Below are positions 16,293 to 25,207 of a DNA stretch of 25,561 bases, in pieces. The notes below the pieces were generated by a model that saw only the letters and a program-made list of their open reading frames with translations, was not told the origin of the DNA and did no database searches. This DNA is from a virus. The DNA is taken from positions 1 to 25,561 of IMG/VR virus record IMGVR_UViG_3300008259_000927. One strand, written 5' to 3'. How positions within the stretch are numbered: position 1 is the first letter of the stretch; each line of letters begins with the position of its first letter. The translations under genes were made by a program, and so were the position numbers.

Positions 16293-16491
16293 TGCTGGTG
16301 TGTACGACCTACAGATTGTTGAAAAACTTGAGGAAGAAGCCGCCACGGAAGAGGAATATGTCTCTGAAAAGGAACTTTCCAAGAACACCGTGGAACTGAT
16401 AGATGGCTATATTGATGAACTAAAAATCGACAGCGGAACTGCCCTGAAATCCCTCATGCGTGAACTTTATGCTGAAAGTTTGTCTCTGTAG
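16228..16491 (+). CDS. 47: gp47, C-terminal fragment
   Basis: The C-terminal capping part of gp47 reads in a different frame from about 16228: KVVVTSKKNTAKFDMFCDKL, then YDLQIVEK, a Glu-rich stretch and a final helix (GTALKSLMRELYAESLSL). The nominal ATG in this frame at 16156 gives 24 out-of-frame residues first and is not a real start. The two parts span about 304 codons, shorter than the roughly 340 usual for the family, in line with a small deletion at the junction. Confidence 0.85.
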   Translation, partial: KVVVTSKKNTAKFDMFCDKLFDAGVYDLQIVEKLEEEAATEEEYVSEKELSKNTVELIDGYIDELKIDSGTALKSLMRELYAESLSL

Positions 16492-16495
16492 TTTT

Positions 16496-16503
16496 CCTAA
16501 ATA
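16496..16503 (+). promoter_or_regulatory. Late-promoter-like CCTAAATA opening the tail-fibre cassette
   Basis: CCTAAATA resembles the T4 late motif at its last six bases (TAAATA). It lies 4 bases after the gp47 stop and about 20 before the next ATG, with AGGAG in between. It probably drives the 16524-25207 block late in infection. Confidence 0.45.
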
Positions 16504-16523
16504 TTGGGAACTAGGAGACATGC

Positions 16524-17555
16524 ATGGGAAAGGTTCTTACATTTGAGGATTTGAGAAATTGGTTCAGCCCATCTCACCCCGAGGGTGGTTGGAAGAGGAT
16601 CAATGCCAAAGGTGAGGCCATCGGTCCCTGTGCAAGGGAGACTGGTGAACCCAAGCCAAAGTGCATGTCTAACGAAAAGCGAGCGATGCTCTCCAAGAAA
16701 AAGAGAGCCGCCGCTGTTCGCGTTAAGAGAAAGCACGATCCAAATCCTGAAAGAAAGGGTGAACCCATCATGGTGTCCAACTTCGGCAAAGGCAAGATAA
16801 ATGAGAAAAATGAGCCAACAAATAAGGAACTTTGGAGCAAGATTCAAAGCCTTGTGTCTGGTAAAGTTGCAAGTATAGAATACAACGGTAAGACCGTTGA
16901 TGGACCGAACAACGGAAAGGGTTTTCGGGTACACCCATCGGCCTATAGTAATGGCTGGGCGTCTGCAAAGTATAAGGAACTTGGTGGTGATTGGAAGACT
17001 ATCAAAGAAGGCAGATACAATCTTAATGCGTTTATTGATAGGCAGGAAATACTTTCAGCACTGTCTTCATTCAATGATGTTATTTCAAGGGATGGGCCTG
17101 TCATCTTGGAGAAGTACATCGTACAGGGAAATCTCAAGACGGGAGTTGGTGCAAGCAGCATTCGTTCACACGCCAAGAAGTATGGAGCAAAAGTCAAATC
17201 AAATGACGAGACAACCGAGTTTGTATTTGATGATGAAGGTTCAGCAGATTCATTCCTAAAGGCTCTAACGGGCAAGGGCATGAACGAGGCTAATGAGTGC
17301 GAGGGACGAGCCACTGGTAAGCCTTGGAGAACACCTGGTGAGCGTAAGAAGTTCGCTGTGTGCGTTGACAACAAGATCGTTAGATTCGGTGATCCTGGTC
17401 TTTCGATCAAGCGTGATCAACCAGGTCGTTTGAAGAACTTCCGCGCTCGACATGGCTGTGACAAAGGTGGTCTTTCGCGAGATACGCCAAAGTACTGGTC
17501 GTGTCAGATGTGGCGCAAGGACAAGAGCGTTACTGACCTCACGAAGGGGGACTAA
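16524..17555 (+). CDS. Modular marine-phage protein of unknown function
   Basis: This 343-residue protein has AGGAG six bases before its ATG. Three modules are visible. Residues 15-60 (HPEGGWKRINAKGEAIGPCA, then PKCMSNEK) resemble a short Cys-containing DUF5872-type domain. Residues 90-155 include FRVHPSAYSNGWASAKYKEL and GG-W, a PSAY-type motif common in cyanophage structural proteins. Residues 255-335 (ECEGRATGKPWRTPGERKKF, then RARHGCDKGGLSRDTPKYWS and CQMW) form a third Cys-containing conserved unit. The central part is charged and may be a linker. The function is unknown. It leads the tail-fibre block, so it is probably virion-associated. The stop overlaps the next start (TAATG). Confidence 0.75.
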   Translation: MGKVLTFEDLRNWFSPSHPEGGWKRINAKGEAIGPCARETGEPKPKCMSNEKRAMLSKKKRAAAVRVKRKHDPNPERKGEPIMVSNFGKGKINEKNEPTNKELWSKIQSLVSGKVASIEYNGKTVDGPNNGKGFRVHPSAYSNGWASAKYKELGGDWKTIKEGRYNLNAFIDRQEILSALSSFNDVISRDGPVILEKYIVQGNLKTGVGASSIRSHAKKYGAKVKSNDETTEFVFDDEGSADSFLKALTGKGMNEANECEGRATGKPWRTPGERKKFAVCVDNKIVRFGDPGLSIKRDQPGRLKNFRARHGCDKGGLSRDTPKYWSCQMWRKDKSVTDLTKGD

Positions 17556-18001
17556 TGGCACTTGTTGATCAGGATTTTATTGTTGAGCAAGGTTCAACCT
17601 TTGTGTTACAGTTTGATCTCAGAAATGATGATAACAGTACACTAACAACCACCACGACAAATCAATATACAGCCACCTCATCTGCCGCTAATATTTCATT
17701 GCGAATGAAGGTAAAGAAGAGCAAGTATGGGACAGCGGCAGCAGTTCTTGGTATAACTGCAAACAGTGTTTTGCAAGCAAATACAGAATCAACTGAAGGC
17801 AATACCATAGATGGGTTCTATTTTGATGCTGAAAATCAAGGTAGAGTGAAGTTCATTATATCATCCACGACAACTGCTGCATTGAAGCATGGAAAATATT
17901 TCTATGACATAGAAGTTGTAGATACAAAGACAAGTGGTGGAGTTGAAGTTACAAAAGCATTAAGCGGAAGATTAGATGTTCAAGCGGAGGTAACTAACTG
18001 A
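17555..18001 (+). CDS. Small beta-rich virion structural protein, paralogue A
   Basis: This 148-residue protein is of a type common before tail-fibre genes in marine T4-like phages. It starts with DFIVEQGSTFVLQFDLRNDD, has a short basic strand LRMKVKKSKYG, then FIISSTTTAALKHGKYFYDI and a C-terminal strand GRLDVQAEVT. The pattern resembles the N-terminal Ig-like domain of baseplate upper proteins. It shares QGSTFVL, KKSKY and G(K/R)YFYD with the next gene, so the two are tandem paralogues. Its start and stop overlap both neighbours by one base, indicating translational coupling. A structural role at the baseplate or fibre base is inferred. Confidence 0.7.
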   Translation: MALVDQDFIVEQGSTFVLQFDLRNDDNSTLTTTTTNQYTATSSAANISLRMKVKKSKYGTAAAVLGITANSVLQANTESTEGNTIDGFYFDAENQGRVKFIISSTTTAALKHGKYFYDIEVVDTKTSGGVEVTKALSGRLDVQAEVTN

Positions 18002-18450
18002 TGCCAGCACTAAACAACGATCTTTCACTTGAGCAAGGTTCTACTTTCGTTCTTGAATTTCAAGTTTTTACAGATGATCTTCAGCCATTGTCTATATTAA
18101 ACTCATCTATAAATGAGTTCGGTACACTTGTCTACTCATTAGATGATTACAGAGCAAGAATGAAGATCAAGAAGTCTAAGTACAGAGATCCCGTTTTATT
18201 CACACTTGGAAGCACAGCCACTCAAGTATTTCAGCCTGGAAGCACACAGGGCTTTGTACAGGATGGGATATTTTTCCTTGGTGGTAATACGGGTTTCATG
18301 CGTATGGTGATAAGTTCGGATACAACAACGACTTTTAAGGCTGGTCGTTATTTTTATGATGTTGAACTTGTACAGTTGGTTGATGGTGGAGAGATAGTCA
18401 GCAAGTTGATGGCGGGTAAGTTTGAGATTGAAGCGGAGTCAACTACATGA
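18001..18450 (+). CDS. Small beta-rich virion structural protein, paralogue B
   Basis: At 149 residues it is homologous to the preceding gene: DLSLEQGSTFVLEFQVFTDD, then RARMKIKKSKYRDPVLFTLG, MVISSDTTTTFKAGRYFYDV and GKFEIEAEST. The two are diverged outside these blocks, so the duplication is not recent. The stop overlaps the start of the giant fibre gene as ATGA. It is probably a connector between baseplate and fibre; no enzymatic motif is seen. Confidence 0.7.
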   Translation: MPALNNDLSLEQGSTFVLEFQVFTDDLQPLSILNSSINEFGTLVYSLDDYRARMKIKKSKYRDPVLFTLGSTATQVFQPGSTQGFVQDGIFFLGGNTGFMRMVISSDTTTTFKAGRYFYDVELVQLVDGGEIVSKLMAGKFEIEAESTT

Positions 18451-20915
18451 GAATAACTAATATACGGGTATTGAACAACTACAAGGTAAAGTTGATAAAC
18501 GCAAAGTTTTCTGGCGTTAATCCTTTTGAGTCCGCATTCAACGATCAAGGCACAAGACCACCAAGTGATTTTCCCACGATTATAACAACTCCACCAGATC
18601 CAGAGTTTCAGGAAAAGTTTAATCGTGTATTCAATTATTTGATCAATAGATACGAGCCAGGTTGGTCTGCTGCTACTGCTGATTTAGGTAAAGCAGCAAC
18701 CATGGAATTGCTTGGAATATCTGCTCCTGTCAACCCGCTAATACTGGGTGGAACTGTTGAGGCATCGTTCAACTATACTACAAATGGTGATGATGGTTGG
18801 TTTGATATATTGACTCACCCAAGGGATTTTGCATCTGCTGTTAGAACTGCATACAAAAAGTTTGATAGAGCAAGAAGTCCACAGAGAGCGTCGAATAAAT
18901 TTGTTCAGTATAATTTGAATGGAATATATGCACAGGATTTCTTGTTTGATGGTGGCAACGCTTTCTTTGGTTATCATCCAAAGTTTGATTGGTATCCTGG
19001 CAACTCTCTCCCGTCGCAACTATACATGGGCTTAAGTGCAAACTATGACAACTGTATTCGTCGTTCTGTAATCCATAGTCCATACGGAAACTTTTCCAGT
19101 CCGATGAATTCACTCGTTGGCAACTGGAGAAGATATCCTTGGTTGTCCGACAGATATACGGCTGAATCATTTCAGTTTGACATGTATTTGCTATTACGGG
19201 AAAACACAACAGTTAGCGATCTGTTGAATGTAGATGTGTTTGGTGGAAGATCAGCAGAACTTGGTGTTATTGTGAATGGTGTTACTGATGCAAACTTGAA
19301 TACAGCGTATAGCGGACTCTGTTTTCCTGCTGGTTTAGTATCGCGAGTTAGATTTAATGATTACGGAAGAACTGGTGGTGGATACTCTGCTGATCAAGTG
19401 CTGGTTGGTTCTCCGTGGATTCGATATCCCGAAGCACTGACTTATTCAACTTGGTGGGGGCAAGTAAACGAAAGAGCGGGACTTTGCTTTGCTTATGAAA
19501 CTCTGATTCTATTCAATGGAATGACTTTTCCCGATAGTCCACAAGACTTGACGGAACTTACTTTCAAACCTCCGATGACTGATGTTGTTGGCATCTCCTA
19601 TGGTTACGGCAACAGACTTCTCCAATCCTTGAATGATTTGTCCGCAGCATGGGGAAACTCAATGGAGTTCATCGCTTATCTTGGATGCCTTCCATATGGA
19701 ACTGGCTTTGAGATGCGTATTCCTTTTGGTCTTTACAAAGATCCAACAGTAGAAGGAAATAAAGATTACTTCAAGTGGAGACTTGATGCATCAGTATCAC
19801 ATTGGAAGGAAAAATTCAAGTCACCAAATGATGGATTTGCACATGTCATCATGGATGCAAGTGCAGTTATAGAAAGAACATTCCATCAATGGCAAGCACC
19901 TGGTTATACCTTGTGGACAAACATCGCAAGTTCTGGTGCAAGTTATGTCGAGAATATTCCAGTAGAATGGGCAAGGGATCAATACAACTATACATTCGGT
20001 GACTCTGGTCCAGATGCAACTGGTGGTGTTGTTCTTGGTGTTGAGCGATTTGCTCAATACATGTTCAAGGATGATGTTGGGCTAATTGATCCAACGCGAA
20101 ATGATCAGAGAAGATTCAATGGAGACACAAATCCAAGACACTGGTGTTTGGATAGCGACAAAGCCAACGACTTGTTTACATCAGGTCATGACATGTTGCT
20201 TGGACAGAGAAAATGGGGTCTTACCTATTCTAATTCGATTTGGGGTATGGGTATCTGTGGAACAAGTGAACTTGGCGAGATAATGGCAGTATGCACACCA
20301 GAAGATTCCTCTGATAGCAACAAATCAGTGATGAGTGCGTATCCATTCTTTTACAATGTTTTCACAGAGGTGGAAAACAACGGTGATATCTCATGGAAAG
20401 GTGTAACTGGAACAATATTTAATGGAGATTTCGAACAACAAGTACCATGGATAAACGACAGACGATTTAGATTGTTCTATTTGTATCCAACCATGTTGGC
20501 ACTCAACATGAGTATAGTTGATTACTTCCATGATGGCGTTGGTTATTACAATCATCTCAATAAGTCTGGATGGTTTGACAAGACACTAAACAATAAGTTT
20601 AGACCAAATATGGAAATGATTGGAAATGCGGCAGTTGTTTCAAACTTCCCATTTCCAAATAGAAAGACACCAACAAAACCACCACAGAATTTCTGGACTG
20701 GGTTTGCGAGGACATCCGAGTTTGAGTTGCTGTATGCTTGCATGAAAGGTGGGATTACAACTGGTCTTGATTCGTTGTACTTCAACGAACTACATGAAGA
20801 ACTTGTAAACGGATTGATTGATCCTCCCGACACTTCAAGAACTGGATTCTTTAGAGCATTGGATTTTGCGGTATGGGGAGTTTCGTGGACACCAGCAGCA
20901 ACAGACCTGGTGTAG
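18447..20915 (+). CDS. Large tail-fibre or tail-associated protein, N-terminal part
   Basis: The 822-residue product starts at the ATG overlapping the upstream stop. The short N-terminus (MRITNIRVLNNYKVKLINAK) may attach it to the virion. From about residue 50 onward it is rich in Trp, Tyr and Phe, with many Gly/Asn turns, as in carbohydrate-binding or glycosidase-like phage proteins. I recognise no specific family or catalytic motif. It ends WGVSWTPAATDLV, with the next very long frame opening 43 bases before the stop and no ribosome site there. It may therefore be the first third of a single 2,250-residue protein. The sequence looks more A/T-rich than the head genes. Confidence 0.7.
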   Translation: MRITNIRVLNNYKVKLINAKFSGVNPFESAFNDQGTRPPSDFPTIITTPPDPEFQEKFNRVFNYLINRYEPGWSAATADLGKAATMELLGISAPVNPLILGGTVEASFNYTTNGDDGWFDILTHPRDFASAVRTAYKKFDRARSPQRASNKFVQYNLNGIYAQDFLFDGGNAFFGYHPKFDWYPGNSLPSQLYMGLSANYDNCIRRSVIHSPYGNFSSPMNSLVGNWRRYPWLSDRYTAESFQFDMYLLLRENTTVSDLLNVDVFGGRSAELGVIVNGVTDANLNTAYSGLCFPAGLVSRVRFNDYGRTGGGYSADQVLVGSPWIRYPEALTYSTWWGQVNERAGLCFAYETLILFNGMTFPDSPQDLTELTFKPPMTDVVGISYGYGNRLLQSLNDLSAAWGNSMEFIAYLGCLPYGTGFEMRIPFGLYKDPTVEGNKDYFKWRLDASVSHWKEKFKSPNDGFAHVIMDASAVIERTFHQWQAPGYTLWTNIASSGASYVENIPVEWARDQYNYTFGDSGPDATGGVVLGVERFAQYMFKDDVGLIDPTRNDQRRFNGDTNPRHWCLDSDKANDLFTSGHDMLLGQRKWGLTYSNSIWGMGICGTSELGEIMAVCTPEDSSDSNKSVMSAYPFFYNVFTEVENNGDISWKGVTGTIFNGDFEQQVPWINDRRFRLFYLYPTMLALNMSIVDYFHDGVGYYNHLNKSGWFDKTLNNKFRPNMEMIGNAAVVSNFPFPNRKTPTKPPQNFWTGFARTSEFELLYACMKGGITTGLDSLYFNELHEELVNGLIDPPDTSRTGFFRALDFAVWGVSWTPAATDLV

Positions 20916-23900
20916 ATTTGAACTATTTCAGATATAGAGATGGACCAGGTTCAACTGCGGGAATGACATTTACTTCAGACACATATTCGGACATTTTTGG
21001 CGCACATAAGAGATTGGCTGCTCAGATACCATATGAAAGAAGAATGCTTAAACCACAGTACTGGCTTCTTGTTGGACCTCCTGGATTCCATCGTGAACCA
21101 CACTATTACTTTAAGAAACTTACAGATGGAACGACATACACTGGTGTCGCTGGTGGACTCACATTCCTAAGTACAGAGTTTGGCGGAACATGGGGTGCAT
21201 TTACAGACACAAACCCAATCAGGTTCTTGACTCCATGGGCATATGAAAATAGATCTGTAGCAAAACAGTCATTCTTGAACTTCTTGAGTCAAGCCAAAAA
21301 TGATGAAATGTTATTCAAATATCTTCACGATGATTCAGAAGCATGGGGAGATCAGTTTGCAGTTGCTGGTCCTTATTTGTCAAGAACAGATCTTGGAAGC
21401 ACAGCAGCACTATTGAATTGGGCAAATGATCCAAACAATGGCTTCAAAGTTATACCAGATGCTCGTCAGACATATGCAATAGTGAACGATGCCAGATTCA
21501 ATGGTATCACATCAAGCATTACAAATAGAACATTTGCTCAGGAGTTTAAGCATTGGTATGATGGATTGACCTATATGGATCCAAATGGATTTGCTGGTGC
21601 TTGTGGAGCAAGTGCCGAAGCATTATTGTCTTACTTCACGAATGTGGCAAGCAGACAAGACTTCAAAAATGCATATCAAAGTGATGAAACTAGACAAACT
21701 GCATTTGCTTGGTCTACAGCACTTTATGTGTTTACACAAGGTGATTTGAAATCAAAGATAATAGGAGATTCATTGAGAGAAACTCCTGGATTTCAGAACA
21801 CTATAGTGACTTCATCTGAAGTACATGAAATGACACCAGCAGAAGCAAGATATGGTGTTGACCCAGGTGGATTGTCTAGGGTAGCAATAAAACTTCCTGG
21901 CTATGGACATTCACATCACTTGTATGCTGAAATGGCAGATTATCTCATAAGAGATTATGGATATCCTCCATCTGTGTCATCTGATGAATCTATTAGGTTT
22001 GGAAAAAGATTTGGATTTCACCCTGTATCAGAGGGAGGAATAACATTTGGAAATAAGGCATATCAAGGATTGATACACAATCAAAAGAAAGTAAGAGCAA
22101 TTCTGAGATCAAGGCCACAGGCACCATCAGAGGGATTGAATTTCCTTATAATTTCTGGTCCACATAATGTCTTCAACAATTCTGTTGGATTCACGGGACC
22201 ACTTTCTGAAGAATACTATAAAGAAGATATTTTCCACAGTTGTCTTGCTGGAACAAATCAGTTTATCGTATTCAATACAAGAGACCCTGCTGGTAAAGAT
22301 CTAAGTAGAGTAAATTCTGCACTTGTAGAATGGAGAGAAATAAGTGGAAATAAGGTTGCTGCTCCTTGTGACTCTACTGGTTCTACCTCGGGTCTTGTGG
22401 ACAGAATCGATCTGCATCAGGCTGGTACAAATATACTTGTAAGTGGTGCATATACAAACGATCCAAATAAGAGACTATGGAGACTCACGGCACCAGCAGG
22501 AAAGAATGTGTTTGTAAAGCAAGGAACAAGTCAACCAAATCTTCCTGATACTATTGCAATTGCATCTGGTGAGAGAGGAGTTTGGTTGGAGGCTCCTGCA
22601 TCCTATGGCGTTCCTGTATATCAAAGCCAGTTTAATGCAACTCCAGATTACTACACAATAAGTGTTTCTTCCATGAGCGGAGATGATGCCTCTGATGGTG
22701 TTTCGTCGCCAGTTCAAACAATAGGAAGAGCGTTGAATATTGCTGCATCCTATACTGGTACTTTGCCAATCATTATTGATATGATGCCTGGTGTTTACGA
22801 GTTGTTTGGGGAAACTGTGGAATTTAATTCTACTCACAGTGGCGAAGCGGACAAACCATTGACGATTCGTGCTACTCAACAAGATTCAGTAATAATCACT
22901 GGTGCAAAGACTCTAGATGTTGCTGGTGTGACCTTGATAAACAGTGCTGATCCTATGTACGAAAGGTTCAAGCCATCTGTTCGCGGAAGCATATACAAGG
23001 TCAACTTGAATGATGGAAATGGTTTCGGCATGATAGATGTCGGCGTTTTCGGAAACATAAGATATACACAGCCAATATATCCTATTGCTGGTGTTACTGT
23101 TGATGTCTATAACGGAAGAAGACTTGGCTTCAAAGACATACCAACACTTCCTGAAATATCATTCAATGGTGAACCACTCACACTAGCAAGATTCCCAAGC
23201 ATAGCAACTGGAGCGGAATCATCGGAATTTAGTTTTGATTCAAGTGCAATAATCGAAAGCGTTATTGAATCTGGTTCTGGATCTGCCTTTACATCACCAG
23301 GATTTACTTTCGGGGTGTTTAGATATCCTTCTGGTGTGTGCTATGGAATAGACTATAGTGGAATAACAAGATGGTCTGATAGAGTTGGGCCAAACAGTGA
23401 CATCTATGTTCATGGCTTCTGGCGATTTGATTGGAATGATGAAGCCTATAGAATCGATTCTATAAACACAGCAACAAGAAATATCACGGTTCGCTCGTCT
23501 GATTCGGCATATGGAATCGCTGGCGTTACATCATGTACATCATATGTTCCAGCAAATCCCTCACCAAGAAGATGGTTTGCTCTTAATGTCCCTGAAGAAC
23601 TCGACACTGCTGGTGAGTATTACATCAGCAGAAACAGATTGAACTCTGGTTCTCTCACCTCTGGTCTATCAGATACTCTGTATTTTATACCTCCAGTTGG
23701 AATAACTTCTGGAACAAAGATTCGGGTGTCCTCTTCAAGAACATCTAGTGGTGTTGATTGGAGCGATGGAACACCTGAATATGATGCATCTAAGGTTATA
23801 CAAACAAAGGATCCGAGTAACACGCGAGATACATTGGCATCTTTGTTCAAACTATACAGAAGTGACAATATTGTTATAGATGGTTTGATATTTGATACAT

Positions 23901-25207
23901 GCTCTGGTTCTGCGGTTGAGATAAATCAGTGCAACAATGTAGTGGTGAAAAATTGCAAGATTCGGAATATGAGAAAAAATGGCGTTGTCATTCTTGATGG
24001 AACTACCGCCACGGTTGATAATTGCGATATAAGAAACATTGGACTCAAGGGAATAATTCTAACTGGTGGAAATAGACAAACACTATCGGGATCTGGCAAT
24101 GTAGTAAGCAACTGTGTTATAAAGTCTTTCGGTAGACTTTCCAGTTCAAACGGTGCTGCAATTCAAATGTCTGGTGTCGGAAACATCATACAAAAGACAT
24201 TGATTGCTGATGGAAATGGAAAGGGAATAGACTACTCTGGTAACAACAATATAATAGAGTCAAACAACTTCACAAATCTAAATTTCTACAACGATGACAT
24301 GGGTGCTGTCTACAAGTATGCAGACCCATCTCATGTGGGAAATGTCATTCGTGGAAACTTCTTTAACAACATCGGATCCCGCTTGCCAGGTGGACCTTAT
24401 TATGGAATATGCGGAGTTGATTCTCTACACAATGCTTGTGCAATATATTTCGATTACAGCGGTGGTGGCGACAACATCATAAGAAATGTGTTCTATCGAT
24501 GCGGTAGCACAATGTCTGATGTTGACAACGCCATCTTCATCGGCGGAACAAACATCAAAATCAATAACAATATTTTCATAGAATGTACTAGACCATCAAC
24601 ATTTGTGAAATTCAATGAAGGAAACTGGAACAGTCTATGGAAAGCAAATGGACTCAAGTATTCCACATTTAACATTGATGGAGATGAGTGGCTTGAAAGG
24701 TCTAGTACAATTCCAACAACGGATCGTAGATATGGATATACTCCGTACTCGTACTATGAAACAAATTATGGTGAAGCCACCATGCAGCAAGGTAATAGCG
24801 ATTATTTCGGTTTATACAACAAGGTTGACATCAGAAATTTGCCTTGGGTGAGTCAATATCCTCATCTAACCAGCATAATGTCTTTTGATGGAACAAACAT
24901 TCAACTAAATCTATCTCAGATAAACAATCCATCTAATCTTGTGATAGCAAACAACAATGTTTGTATAGGTACGACAACGGGGGCAACATATGCTTTCTTT
25001 GAGAAGGTATATTCTGCAAGTGGAACTCTTTATGGTGGGTTTACTATTGGTGGTATAACTTTTGCAAGTGTGGCTGGAGGATCTGGATGGTTCTTAAATT
25101 ATGGAAACAAAGACTTCAAACTTTCTTCATCTGGTCTACAGGCAATCAAGCAAAGCCTACCGCAGTTTGCAGACATAGCCTTTGAAAATATTCCGATCTA
25201 CTCATAG
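20873..25207 (+). CDS. Giant tail-fibre or depolymerase protein with right-handed beta-helix
   Basis: The 1,444-residue product is probably a receptor-binding or polysaccharide-degrading tail protein. Residues 1-590 are aromatic-rich with a possible alpha/beta enzyme domain (RYRDGPG, VNDARFNG, PGYGHSHH), ending in a beta-rich piece. Residue 593 onward (YTISVSSMSGDDASDGVSSP, then QTIGRAL, IDMMPGVYE) is the typical opening of secreted right-handed parallel beta-helix proteins such as polysaccharide lyases and epimerases. Residues 990-1260 show many short beta-helix coils with Asn ladders (NIVIDGLIF, NVVVKNCKI, NIIESNNF, NIKINNNIFIE). The last 180 residues may be a trimerisation or capping domain. 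No Shine-Dalgarno precedes the nominal ATG. Substrate unknown. Confidence 0.75.
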   Translation: MGSFVDTSSNRPGVDLNYFRYRDGPGSTAGMTFTSDTYSDIFGAHKRLAAQIPYERRMLKPQYWLLVGPPGFHREPHYYFKKLTDGTTYTGVAGGLTFLSTEFGGTWGAFTDTNPIRFLTPWAYENRSVAKQSFLNFLSQAKNDEMLFKYLHDDSEAWGDQFAVAGPYLSRTDLGSTAALLNWANDPNNGFKVIPDARQTYAIVNDARFNGITSSITNRTFAQEFKHWYDGLTYMDPNGFAGACGASAEALLSYFTNVASRQDFKNAYQSDETRQTAFAWSTALYVFTQGDLKSKIIGDSLRETPGFQNTIVTSSEVHEMTPAEARYGVDPGGLSRVAIKLPGYGHSHHLYAEMADYLIRDYGYPPSVSSDESIRFGKRFGFHPVSEGGITFGNKAYQGLIHNQKKVRAILRSRPQAPSEGLNFLIISGPHNVFNNSVGFTGPLSEEYYKEDIFHSCLAGTNQFIVFNTRDPAGKDLSRVNSALVEWREISGNKVAAPCDSTGSTSGLVDRIDLHQAGTNILVSGAYTNDPNKRLWRLTAPAGKNVFVKQGTSQPNLPDTIAIASGERGVWLEAPASYGVPVYQSQFNATPDYYTISVSSMSGDDASDGVSSPVQTIGRALNIAASYTGTLPIIIDMMPGVYELFGETVEFNSTHSGEADKPLTIRATQQDSVIITGAKTLDVAGVTLINSADPMYERFKPSVRGSIYKVNLNDGNGFGMIDVGVFGNIRYTQPIYPIAGVTVDVYNGRRLGFKDIPTLPEISFNGEPLTLARFPSIATGAESSEFSFDSSAIIESVIESGSGSAFTSPGFTFGVFRYPSGVCYGIDYSGITRWSDRVGPNSDIYVHGFWRFDWNDEAYRIDSINTATRNITVRSSDSAYGIAGVTSCTSYVPANPSPRRWFALNVPEELDTAGEYYISRNRLNSGSLTSGLSDTLYFIPPVGITSGTKIRVSSSRTSSGVDWSDGTPEYDASKVIQTKDPSNTRDTLASLFKLYRSDNIVIDGLIFDTCSGSAVEINQCNNVVVKNCKIRNMRKNGVVILDGTTATVDNCDIRNIGLKGIILTGGNRQTLSGSGNVVSNCVIKSFGRLSSSNGAAIQMSGVGNIIQKTLIADGNGKGIDYSGNNNIIESNNFTNLNFYNDDMGAVYKYADPSHVGNVIRGNFFNNIGSRLPGGPYYGICGVDSLHNACAIYFDYSGGGDNIIRNVFYRCGSTMSDVDNAIFIGGTNIKINNNIFIECTRPSTFVKFNEGNWNSLWKANGLKYSTFNIDGDEWLERSSTIPTTDRRYGYTPYSYYETNYGEATMQQGNSDYFGLYNKVDIRNLPWVSQYPHLTSIMSFDGTNIQLNLSQINNPSNLVIANNNVCIGTTTGATYAFFEKVYSASGTLYGGFTIGGITFASVAGGSGWFLNYGNKDFKLSSSGLQAIKQSLPQFADIAFENIPIYS

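Noticed and set aside
22475-22882. Longer minus-strand ORF inside the giant fibre gene
   Set aside because: No recognisable protein features or ribosome site, and fully covered by a well-supported + strand gene.
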